Below are positions 53,701 to 64,000 of a DNA stretch of 64,000 nt, piece by piece (positions within the stretch are counted from its first letter, which is position 1; every line of letters begins with the position of its first letter). A program made the position numbers and the translations under genes. The stretch lies in assembly GCA_030062745.1 (NCBI GenBank), contig CP099843.1, forward strand, positions 19,510,997 to 19,574,996. Direction: 5' to 3'. The DNA is from Capitulum mitella. Its lineage: Eukaryota > Arthropoda > Thecostraca > Pollicipedomorpha > Pollicipedidae. The notes below the pieces were generated by a model. It saw only the letters and a program-made list of their open reading frames with translations. It was not told where the DNA came from and did no database searches.

Positions 53701-56700
53701 TCAGCATGTACGCCAGACTTCCGCCGAGCGTGCTGATGCACATAAATACCGCACCGACTACCCTGAAACGGCAACCAAGCGTATTCATGCATGACGTTGA
53801 AGACATGTAGGAGTGTAGGTAGAAGGTAGTGCAAAATGAAGGCGTAAAAACTTAGTGACACTTTCCCCATAGTGAAGTTCTGCATAATGCCCAACGAGTG
53901 ATCACTCAAGTTTTGCGGTTTTTCAAAAAGTCCATATCTTGGAAAGTACGAACAACCATTGGAAATTAAATCAGTTCCTGTGATAGGCTGGAAATTAATC
54001 ATTTGTGCAATGATGTTATTTTTGTAATGGCTTCCATGCTCTCCTTGTGAGCGAAAAATCCCAGCTCGAGTTCAGGTAATGTGACATTTCGTCGCCCCCC
54101 GCTACAACCGGCGTGAAAGGCTGCGATGCGAAATGACTCTAGCAATCGAGAACGTCAATAAATAGCCCAATAACCGGTCGAGAACATTTCCTGGATAAAT
54201 GAAACGAAACAAACCAAATCGTTAGATTAATATAATGCTTCCAAATGAGCGGCTGCGTTTCGGGGCGTGCGTCTCTGTTTTTTTTTTTTGCTGTAGAAAC
54301 TTCCTTCGTTTCTGCAGATTGAGAACGCGGAGGATTTCATCCTCCGCGTCGCCTGGGCTGTATGATATGAACTGAATGCAACGGTGCCTTGCCTCACAGA
54401 TTTCAGCACAACGTATTCCTCCGGAGGACGTCTGGTGCCGTCCACGTGAGGAACTTGGCACTTGACATAATGAAATATTTCTGTGAGAAATCCTCATTAT
54501 ACAGCATGCCGCCTTGTCGCACAAATTTTCCGAATGCAAAAACACCAAGGTCATGACGAAGGGTACGTACTCGGTCAATTACTTACATCATATCTTTAAA
54601 TCACTAATTTCCCGCACAGAAATCGCTACAGTTTGGCGATAAAAGCAACTTTTAGCAACCGATTTTGGGTTAGGTTTTCTCACCAATCAGGAACTTTCTC
54701 AGCGGCTGTCCCACCTGCCAGAGGCGCCAAACGCCTTATCAGCGATGTCCGGGAAGGGCTTCTGCGAGTGGCTCTTCAACTCCGGGAAGCGGCTTTCAAT
54801 GAGAAGCCAGGAGCGACAGAGGCACAGACCGGCGTAGGCCGACGCCAGGCCGGCGACAAGAACGAGCATCACGCCCGACCAGCCTGCAACAAATCAACCG
54901 CAGCTTGTACGATATGACTCGGGTTTCCGCCGCAAGAACAGAATCGAGCCCGACCAGTCTGCTCAAAACACCGCGTAAAATATGACACGGAATTTGATGG
55001 CAGGGTGTTCGGACTTTATTCAGTAGACACGGCTCTGAATTCGGCTCAGCATGTAGTGTACTACGTGACACGTGTAACGTTATGTAATGTATGAGCTGCC
55101 AGTGTGAGGTGTCTTACGTGCAAAAATATAGGAGTAATTATTTGAAATTGTCTTGCTGACGACAGAGCGAAGGGCATTGTACACTGGACCTTGAAGAAGG
55201 CCGTCACTATTAGAACTATCATGCCATGCAGAAAAAATTGCTTCATGCACCACCCACAATAGAAAATACAATGGAAAGTAGATATACAAGCGCCACACTG
55301 CTCGGAGTTGAGTGAAATAAAACAAAGGTAGAAACTTGCCCTTGAGTGGAAAATTCTCGAAATAAAACCGATTCATATATTAACTTTCGCCAGGCAGCGG
55401 GGCACATGGGAGCCCCCACCGTCGTTTGTTGTTAGATAGCCAAACAAGGAGGTGCGCAGACACGAAATCTGGATTCCTTTTTCATGCATCTCGAATGAAT
55501 TTTCCAACTAGTGGTCATCTCATGACGCTGACCTGGGATAGCACAAACAGAACCAAGCTCCAGCAACGTTAAGTGGCAATAGCGTTTTGTGACATGTATC
55601 AATTAGCATAGGGCTCGCCACACTGGCGGACAAGGACAAGTGAAACAATTCTTTTTTCAAAAGTTTAAAAGGCCATTGACCTTAACCCTATTCCCGGAGG
55701 GCTAGACGGTATGGTCGATTCCCGGCAGGGGGCGGCGGATTCAGCCCCCCCCCCTGAGATCTCGAGAACCACACATCCGATTTCATCGCAACAAACGGCA
55801 AACGATTTCCCATGATGTGAACTACATTTTTATAAAAAGAAATTTTCAAAATTTTGAGAGGTGTGGATACAGGGGGCAAAAATGTCGAAATCAGGGATAT
55901 TTTTTGATTTCTTATAACTCCGTTGTCTATGGACCGATTTCGATGAAACTGGCATACTGGCATGAATCGAGAGATTATGGATAGGGCTTTTACCATTGGT
56001 ACATATACCTGAAATTTTGAGAAAATTAATGGGCGATCACAGGGTTTCAAAAATAGGAGGATTACTTTTTCAACAACTGAATGAACAAAAAAGGCAAAAA
56101 CACTTTCTGGCTTCTGCTAGTCATGTTATGCTAAAGAAGTATAAATCGCATTACAATGTTCGTATAATGTGGTATAGACGGTGCCAGGGACATGAAAAGG
56201 GGGGAACTGTCATGGTCAATCGTTCTTCAGATCAACTTGTGGCCTTTGACCTTAAAAGATCTCTAGTCACCTTGGAGTCACTTGGAATGATCTCGTGTGC
56301 CTTTAATATTATCTGTAAACGCTTTCAATCATTTGAATTCGCTCTATTTCAAAAATTTCATTTTATGGCTATTGCGATATAGGATACGCGCACCGACATT
56401 TTAGTCCATAGCTGCGTGACCCGACCTGATATCGAGCTGAAGCTTAATACACAAGTAGAGGGCACCCTTCTACGTCATATGTGTTCTGGGTTTGGCATTT
56501 GAAAAAAACAGCGCCGAAATTATTGCAATAAAACCAAATTTTGAATTTCGACCTTGACCTGACCTTGCAAAGTGAACTCAGATGAACAAAATTATATCTG
56601 CACATTGCCCAACTATTTACCTATACATCTATTTAAAGTTTTAAGTTCTATCTTAAAAAAGTTGTTTTTGGCAGACATTTTCTTTTTACCCTCAACATGG

Positions 56701-57641
56701 CCAAAAATGGTCTGAGGTGCCTCCCAAAAACGTTGCCTGGCTCCGCCCCTGAGCAAAATAGAACTTTGAAATTTTGTCACGGCACGTAGAAAAAATAGCT
56801 TGGAAAAGTGATCAAATTTTGTGCAGCTGCGTTAAAAAGCCTGGAATTGGCAAAAAAACCCGAGGGGGTGGTTCAACCCCCCTGCCTGGAATAGGGTTAA
56901 ATGAGGTAAAGTTCTTGCCCTTTTACGTTCATCTTTGAGATCATGGGTCTAGTTCGGCTGGTTTACGGCTTCAATAAATACCGTGATGCTTCTTATGTCA
57001 GTATATTTGCTGCAGCTAGTGTTCGACCAAAGCCAAAGAATCGTGCTTACGGCTTGGCTAAATGCAGATAAAGTGACTGAGCCTGAGAAAACACTGACGT
57101 GAGTGGAACTGTGAATAATCATGTTACAGAAATGTATGTAATATGGCTGCATGAACACACCTAAGGATAAAACAGTTCATAAAACGTGTGTACGTTAATG
57201 TAACATCATAGTAAACAAGCACAGGAAGGAATAAAACATGCGTAAATTTGCATACGCATGCATAAAGCTGGCCCACTTACCCATTCTCGCCATCGAGTCG
57301 GGCAAAGCCAGCATCCCACTGCCAGCTATCTCGCCCACGATGAAGACGGAAGCCATCCAGTAAGAGATGCCGTCTTTCGGCGTTTCGACAGGGCTCGGGG
57401 CTGTTTCCTCCGAGGCGCCTGATTTTGCTTGTCCCGCGAGTAGCGTGTCCCAGGTTAGACGGCAGGAGTCCACCTGAAAGTGGTACAGGAGGCACAGGTG
57501 TCGTACGTGAGTCTCAAGTTGCAGTTGCAACTTGTCAGTTACAACAAGTCTCAAGTTGCAGCAGGCAGCAGCCCGTCTGGAAGTGGTGCAGGAGTTGATG
57601 TTAGTTGTTTGCAGTGCTGCCAGTGGATCCAGAAATGGCAA
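50752..57641 (-). CDS. AAAP-family (Aa_trans) amino-acid transporter, AVT1/SLC36-like
   Basis: This is a multi-pass membrane transporter for amino acids. Seven coding exons with matching phases are 57641-57281, 54883-54715, 53762-53577, 53233-52989, 52088-51873, 51360-51162 and 50890-50752, about 504 aa in all. The family start of TM1 reads SVFIVGEIAGSGMLALPDS. The mid-region motif GVGPILYAYGGAVALPTIQN corresponds to the conserved glycine-rich helix of AAAP transporters. Ten or eleven hydrophobic segments are visible, among them VVGAVFMCISTLGGSLAYML, ILVIVFALTPVSWL, VGILALVTTTVAWLFSM and LAVVVILGAVVGVTSTAMAV. A short acidic/polar N-terminus precedes TM1. The N-terminus is uncertain: an ATG-started frame runs from 57641, but a good acceptor (CCACTTTCAG) before 57473 suggests an upstream first exon that I cannot place. 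Substrate cannot be told from sequence. A partial duplicate lies about 10 kb downstream. Confidence 0.85.
52815..52968. repeat. ~36-bp tandem repeat in a transporter intron
   Basis: Four to five imperfect units of CTCACCGTATCACTGAGGCC followed by GATCTACCGTC lie just downstream (minus-strand sense) of exon 4. Units alternate between CTCACCGTATCAC and CCACCATATCAC forms. Confidence 0.85.
55682..56900. mobile_element. piggyBac-like non-autonomous transposon
   Basis: The element runs from 55686 to 56896 (1211 bp). It is bounded on both sides by TTAA (55682-55685 and 56897-56900), the target duplicated by piggyBac elements. Terminal inverted repeats begin CCCTATTCCCGG on the left and CCCTATTCCAGG (reverse complement) on the right, matching the CCYT start of that superfamily. 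It lies in the first intron of the transporter. The longest internal frame (55996-56382) does not look like a transposase. Confidence 0.7.
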
Positions 57642-60189
57642 AAGTAGGCCCAGGGAAAGAGACAGGTTGGGAGGAGACAGGAGATAGCAGGAATGGCCAG
57701 AAGGTAAAGATGTCAGCGAAACAACGTCCTGTTTGGATCGCTTATAGTCAAGTGATTGTAATTTTGTTGCTCTTAAACTTAATGTTTCCGTTAGGTCGTA
57801 AAATCTAATTGTTTATCTCTTCCATAACCATGATGGTAGGCTTCATTTATGATCAAACTGCAGCACGCTACTTACGCTTAAGAAGGTTTGTTGACTCTGG
57901 CGTCCCGACTGATTCTTTTGCCCATTTTCAATTACAGCTGCCATTTTGCGAAAGATAAAGCACCAAACTTGGCGGTTGTGCACAGCTCGTAAGGGACTCG
58001 TAGGTGAATGTAGGTTTCGCCTACGAAAAAGAAAGATGCATTGGAATGAGTAACGAACAGACGACGTTGCCTAGCACCTTGCACAAATGAGCTGGGGAAG
58101 AAAGAAGTGGCTACGGAAAGTGAATGACAAAAAGGCCACCAAGAGACTCATGAACTGAGGGTGGGGATGTGTACAATATGAAAGTTTCGCTGGTTTCACG
58201 TTCCGTGTCTTAAACGTAATAACTGTTGCATGAAAACATTTGCGTGTGGTACATACTTAGACATGATGCGATTAGTAACGATATCGACTACAGCATTCAG
58301 GAATATGCCTTGTAGTTCAACATTTAGCCCAATCCGTGAGCACTCGTTCGAGAGAAATCGCGTGCAATCGGCATTCAGGTGTTGTTTTCTCAGTCACGAC
58401 ATTGTGAAATGCCTCTGAAGGCTGCCCATATAATCCGTGATGAGGGGAGTGGCGGTACGTACCTTTATTTATTTACTCCTCAGCAGCAGCATTCCAGTCC
58501 AGATGAACAGCATGGGTTTCTAAAACGTCGATTATGTGTCATAAATGCTACTGACTTCCCAAGATCTTAGAAAACTTTACGCAGTGTTTCGGTAAGGGCA
58601 CACCCAAAACCGTATATACCGGCACATCGATAATTTGACTATTTGACTATTTAACCTTACCTTTTGTTTATCTCTAAGCCATCATCCAGCTACGCCATCA
58701 CAAGCATCTTTTTCCAGAAGAATGTACGATGATGAAAGTCTTTCAGATACTTTCTTTTTGTGCACGTGAAATTCATTGAAGAAGACCTTTGATTAGACGT
58801 GAACATATGGCTGATGTTTCAAGGATGACCGTAGAAACGCTGCCGGTGTTTTAAACATAACGGCAAAGAATGCGTCCTTCCCATTACGAAATAGAACGTA
58901 GGATATAGAACTGAGGTCAGAGACCAAAGTGTAAATCCAATCATGCTATGACCATGGCCACGATAACCGAGACTGAGTGGAGTATTTCATCACATTCCAG
59001 TTATGGAAGGGAGCATTTGGTTTGCCCCGCCCATTTCAAGAAACAACTATCCAGCTGGAATTATTCAAAAGCCAGTCGTTAGCATGGTACCCTGAGGCCC
59101 AAAATACTTAACATCTGTTGACCTAAATATCACCGATGGCGTCATAAATCGAGTCAAAGACCCGAATTTGGGGATTTTTCGTCGACTGCTTCGGAAATAC
59201 ATTAACGGGCAAGAATAGTTGGAAATGGCTGCATGTGGCACCAAATAAACCCATTTTGCACGAAAAACACTGTTGGAAAAAATGGTCCCAGGTTAACAGA
59301 GGCCACGAGGTTGAATTACGGCATAGCCTCACCTTTCACCTTTCACGTCTATTTATTGCAGAATTTCTTAACAACTTAAAAAATGCATTTTATTTCTCTA
59401 CATCCGCAATACTTCGGCCGTTTGACGTCATAGTTTCAACTGTCTAAAAAACGAGGCGAAATCGACACTGCAAAGTTAGCAGATGGCCTTCACTAACCAC
59501 AGCTGAGGTCATTTCCATTTGCGCGACTTAATGCTTAACTTTTGCGTTGTCCTGGATGAGATTCGAGCACGCCATGACAGAAGGAAAAGACAAGTATTAG
59601 TGAAAAGACAAGTATTAACCCACCCAATCATGAAGGGTGTCAGTTTAAATTCCCAAGTTTTTTCCTGAATATTTTTGAACGATTTGATTTTCCGGGATTC
59701 ACCACACTTTTCCAAAAATGGCCAGGGATTCATACACTGTTTTATTATTTTTTGTCATCCGACCGTGACTTCTTAGGAGATAGCAGCACTCACTCGGGTG
59801 GCTGGTCAAATACAACGCGCTGGAGTGAGGGGTTAATTTAACCCTCCCAATAAGATCTCAGAAAACAATGCAGCTTCCTGAAATTTCTACTATATATATA
59901 TATACACCACCATATTTACACGGTAGATTTAGTTTGAATGAAGCTCTACTGTGCAGAAATTCGATATTTTTTTAGGAAGTGACCTTCAAGGACAAATGAC
60001 GCCAAAAATGGTCAAATTTGGTGCAGCTCGCCAGACGTTCTTCTGTACCACGAAAACCACTGGTCACAGAGCTAAAACGCATACAATAGATCCCGCTATT
60101 TGTGGAAGTTATGTGCTGATCCCTGCGACTAAGATTACTAGGCAAATACACTGAATTTACCACCAAAACCTCCGTTTACTGTTTTACCT

Positions 60190-61090
60190 ATCGGTGTAGC
60201 ATTAACTCCCCTCCCCCGGGAGCATTTCTCCTACATCTCTCAAACAAATAAACGCAGCGTCCTGAAACTTTCAGTACCTTTTTGCGTTCATTGTGCACAT
60301 ACTTACAAAAAAAATGGAAACGAGGTCATCTTATTTCATATCTTAATAACCTTATAAAGACGACCATATTTTGCGATTCCACGTTCAATTTTACTTCACC
60401 GCCGTATTGTCGTTGCTTTTACAATGTGGCCTGTATTGCATATCATCATGAATCTGAGAGTTTGTTATGAGGCTCCCCTGATCTCATCATATGCCATCTT
60501 AGGTCAAATATGTATTTTTCATTTTCCGGGTCCAGTGAGAATGCATTTCAGAAAACGAAGGAAGCGAGCTGATTTTTGGATACGGGCAGGTAGGTTATCG
60601 AATTTTCTTGCCACAAGCTGCACGCACAACTTACACAGTAGTTTCTTGCCACCTTGCATTTTTTTCGCAGCTGGACCTTTGATGATAAGACATGGATTTC
60701 AGCTTGGCGATTAAACTGGTCATATCTGTTTGACGTTCTTGACGACTCTGGTGGAGATATTGGACTTTGCAATGTTGTGCGACATTCTGTGGAGAAGTGC
60801 AACATGGGACAAATTGGCTTGTCGGATTATCCAGAGATGGCAGATGAAGATCACTGGCGTGATCGTGGTAGTCCGAGTATGAAGCCACAAAATGTTGCAA
60901 TGTTGCATGCGCACGATAACTGAGACTATTTCAGGTTTTCTCTGTATTATTCTTTTCGAAAGTGTCTTTTTTCGGAAACTCAGTGTCAGATTTACCGCGC
61001 AACATGCATTGCATGACACGTTACAACGGAGGCCAAATTTCGCCACGTCTGTGACCTTGACCTTTATGACCTTGGGTCAGGTAGCACTTA
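60190..61090 (+). mobile_element. dispersed element shared with 34.1-35.5 kb
   Basis: Most of this stretch aligns with segments at 34141-34720 (inverted), 35263-35455 (direct) and 35010-35200 (inverted). Its right end contains a cluster of AGGTCA half-sites (61048-61079). No enzyme frame is visible. The order of matching blocks suggests this copy is the more continuous one. Confidence 0.6.
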
Positions 61091-62502
61091 GAATACGATA
61101 TCTAACTACCAGAACATACTGCCACGCAACCCTTGACCTCAATTTGCTTTTTACTGTGATTAGGCGACTCTGGAAAATATGTATGGTCACTTTTAGCGTC
61201 TGTCCTGACCTGCGACATAGTAACTGACCCAAAAGTAAAACAATGTGTGTGCTATCGGACCACAAGGTTGAACGCCATCGATTGGTGTCTAAAGCAACCG
61301 AATCGGAAGATTGGTTCTCAAGATCGACAGGAGAAGAAGGAGGGGGAGTGGCGTTAAACGCCCCTCCCCCGTTAATGGAAAGTGACGAAATACCCCGGTC
61401 AGAGCCAGGTTATGTTGTTCCCATTACCCACAAACCCTCTACAAAGCCAGTAAACGCATTTTAAGCCCAAGTTACGCAGAAATGCTGCCTGAAAAAATTG
61501 CACAGAGACATGTGCAGTACCCACCACGAACCAATAGCAGACGCAGAAAAAATACCGTAGGCCTATGATTAGACCCGACCTTTACCCGGCCAACGGGACA
61601 GGGAGAAACAAGACGTATAGGGACATATAAGGGGCCCTTACAGCCAATCACAGGCAAACTCTCATTGTGAGGAAAGAGCGATAGATTTGTTGATACCGTA
61701 GAAGGCATATTTCCTGTGCCGCACAGCACATACTTATAATAATTTCACAGCATTGCCACGCAGTACAGCATTTTCACCGGAAACGTGCAGCAAAAGCACT
61801 GTGAACCGCTGGGAGCAGTTTCCGCTGCGAAAATGCAGGAGATATCCTATCGTGATTTTTTAGAACGATTTTCCAATCCGGGTCCGAGAATACGCGAACC
61901 CGCAAGTAGAAACAACCGCGAATAGCGGGGGTTCCCTGTAAATTCGTTTTTGTAGGCACACAAAACTGCACCAGACGATATATAATTTGTGACGGTTGAC
62001 TCAGAACTTATCTTTAACCTGTCACTTTACGTTAGCTTGAATCGTATGCTCATGATCACAACGTGTCATACAGCTTATTTTGTGGCCTCTCAGGATGAAT
62101 TCTGGGGTGGGATTCGCATTTGGCGCACCAAAAACTTCTCACAAGTCGAATTTTCTTCACACATATCACACGAGGCCACCCGAGATCAACCTTGATCTCT
62201 AACCCAATAACCTCGAAAAGGTGAAAGTCGCGAAAATGGGCTCCACGTAGCCAAGTCCCGTCACCCAGTACTACGTTGCCACTAACTTAAACATTTAGCA
62301 CTGGTAAATAAAACGTTTATTGCGTCCTCCGTTTCCTTAGAATTTCTCTCCCTCATAATGCGAGTATGGTCCGGAATGCTACATCGAGCGCCAAACCCAC
62401 ATGGTCTGCTTCTGTTTAATATCATTTTGTCCCAACGCGTACCATACCTAGGTAGTTTTTGGACGCTGAATTAGAAATCAGAGTAAAAAGGAAGGGAGAA
62501 CA

Positions 62503-62650
62503 AGGAAGGGGCTATCCAGTGGTACCATTTACAGTCCAAAATCACCATTAGTTAGGACCAGCACTGAGAGGATCATCCTGAACCCCCCTAAAATCCTAAC
62601 TAATGGTGATTTTGGATTGTAACTGGTACCAATGGATAGCCCCTTCCCTG
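62503..62650. repeat. near-perfect inverted repeat (about 55-bp arms)
   Basis: GGAAGGGGCTATCCAGTGG on the left matches the reverse complement of the right end (GGAAGGGGCTATCCATTGG), and the match continues through CCAAAATCACCATTAGTTAG. Three or four mismatches occur in about 55 bp, with a loop of about 30 bp. It resembles a foldback MITE remnant. Confidence 0.85.
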
Positions 62651-62799
62651 GTGCGGGCAAGAGCGCCATTATGGACTGGCAATATTTACCTTGGCACCTA
62701 TTCTTTTCATGACGTCATCAAAGTAAAAAACACTTCTTTTGCAAGCTAAACGCTAGGGGCCAATTGACCCCAGAGTTTCCCGCTCACGGGACGACAAAA

Positions 62800-63360
62800 A
62801 ATTAGACGACGGTGGAGTCAGGACGAGGACAACAGAGACGTACGCTGCCCCCTATTCCTATCTGTAAGCAAAGTGCCCATTTTGCAGGCCGGACTCGAAG
62901 AATCATTCATGACAAAGCTCTTAATCATGGCAGCTCAAAAACTCAACAGCGGCGAAGTCAGGACTAAGGCAAGGGGAGGAAAACGCTACCCTCCCCCGAT
63001 GCAGTGACGTCATCGAAACAAATATGTCTGTTTCGTTGGTCGAAAGCGAGGAATAATTTACGGTAGGGATTCCCACTTATAAGCCACCAAAACGAAACAC
63101 CGGTGGAGTGGTGAAACTAGAGCAGGGAAGGAATACTCCCCATGAGTACTCCTAATGTCATTGAAATAATTTCATGTTTCGCGGGCCAAATGCAGGGAAT
63201 CGTTCCCGACGAAGCCCCTGCCGCCAAGAACTCAACAGCGGAGAAGTCGGAATCAGAGAACGGGAGGAAATGCCTCCCCCCTATTGCGGTGACGTTATCG
63301 AAGAAAAATGCCTATGGCACGATCCGAGTTTTCGTGAGCAGAGAACGTCAAAGCCATTCA
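62800..63360. repeat. two diverged direct copies of a ~289-bp unit
   Basis: CTCAACAGCGG recurs at 62942 and 63231. Both copies continue with GAAGTC, GGAGGAAA, CTCCCCC and GTGACGT(C/T)ATCGAA. Upstream pieces (GGTGGAGT near 62811 and 63103) also pair. This is a diverged tandem duplication of noncoding repeat. Confidence 0.6.
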
Positions 63361-63796
63361 ACGCACAGACGCGGAAAAAAACAGTAAACATAACTCCTGT
63401 CAAGAGCAAGCGTTGGGCGGGGATCACATTTCGTCCTGGATCACCGTGTGATGGTGGTCTCAGGTCAAGATATGGGGTGTCGTTTTTCGGTCTGATTTCG
63501 GTCTGATCACGACGTTTGCCAGTCGTGACAACCTGTGTACATGAAAGCCGGGTTACGCAAGGGTTGCAATGTAAACACTGCTGCCGATTTTCTCTGTCCT
63601 AAACGCACGTTTATGTACAAAAACCACCGAATATTGTTTTTTTCCTAAAAAAAACTGTGGCCCCTTTTAAAACGCTGCCATCACCACAGGAAAACAGGTA
63701 CCGCAGTTCTGACGTAGGAGCAGGGTCATACTATGCCTGTGTCAGCCGAAATCTCTTGCGTAATTCTTCTTTGGAGTCCTGGCTTCGATATGAAAA

Positions 63797-63814
63797 GTAT
63801 ATATATATATATAT
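63797..63814. repeat. TA microsatellite
   Basis: About nine AT units. Confidence 0.9.
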
Positions 63815-64000
63815 TCGATAAGAAAAGATATCACGGTAATTCTCGAAAATTGTGATCACGGCATAAACGGTTATCCAGATTTTGAACCGAGGTCAAGCTC
63901 AAATCATGACATGTTTGAGCCGAAACCCTTACGTAATTTATTCTCGGCGTCCTGACTGTGATATGTAATAGTTGCGACGACTGGCAAGAGCTGAAATGAA

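Larger units (their letters stand above)
57642..64000. other. repeat-derived interval without a supported gene
   Basis: The transporter's true 5' end and promoter may lie in the first part. The rest holds the dispersed element at 60.2-61.1 kb, small inverted repeats (61343-61372, 62503-62650), a two-copy 289-bp direct repeat (62.8-63.4 kb) and TA microsatellites (59891-59905, 63797-63814). Short frames here show no family resemblance. Confidence 0.5.

Noticed and set aside
55996-56382. 128-codon frame inside the piggyBac-like element as a transposase
   Set aside because: Too short, with no recognisable catalytic acidic residues or transposase motifs.
61343-61372. Short inverted repeat GGGGAGTGGCGTT as a terminator or regulatory stem
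   Set aside because: Intrinsic terminators do not apply to eukaryotic polymerase II genes and there is no gene next to it; it is a small repeat remnant.

Overview
Eukaryotic nuclear DNA. The window has multi-exon genes with GT-AG introns, microsatellites, a tRNA-derived SINE and DNA-transposon remnants. The proteins read as metazoan and most like arthropod. The GC-rich coding exons, the abundant marine-type repeats and a sperm-axoneme tektin would fit a crustacean with flagellated sperm, such as a barnacle. The taxon is an inference and not secure. All exon models below were built by hand from splice sites, reading phase and remembered family homology; no search was run.

Layout. (1) 1-2478 is the GC-rich 5' flank of the first gene, with a likely 5' UTR exon ending at 1988. 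(2) 2521-8733 (+) is a UBE3A-type HECT ubiquitin ligase in eight coding exons. It has a complete HECT domain and no visible AZUL zinc finger. Two of its introns, and its stop codon, sit in tandem repeats. (3) 9848-26809 (-) is a complete ISWI chromatin-remodelling ATPase in 17 coding exons, about 1005 aa, convergent with UBE3A. An intronless tektin (18899-20338, +) is nested in one of its introns on the opposite strand. Another intron carries a SINE, and the 5' introns form a CpG desert. (4) 26.8-37.4 kb is repeat-rich with no recognised gene. It holds GGGCCCATCTGGG-type repeats, a long inverted-repeat element, and copies of an element that recurs at 60-61 kb. (5) 37377-46369 (-) is a decayed partial copy of an amino-acid transporter gene. 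(6) 50752-57641 (-) is the intact AAAP-family amino-acid transporter in seven recognised coding exons. A piggyBac-like non-autonomous element lies in its first intron. (7) 57.6-64 kb is repeat-derived sequence with no supported gene.

The genes are unrelated in function: ubiquitin ligation, nucleosome spacing, axoneme structure and amino-acid transport. The most unusual features concern how genes and repeats intersect. A 31-bp minisatellite carries about 20 perfect TGACGTCA sites. Tandem arrays have units that include a 5' splice site, a 3' splice site or a stop codon. One GC-AG intron ends at AG/GTAAG. A tandem transporter duplicate is disabled by a lost splice donor and a 14-bp insertion.
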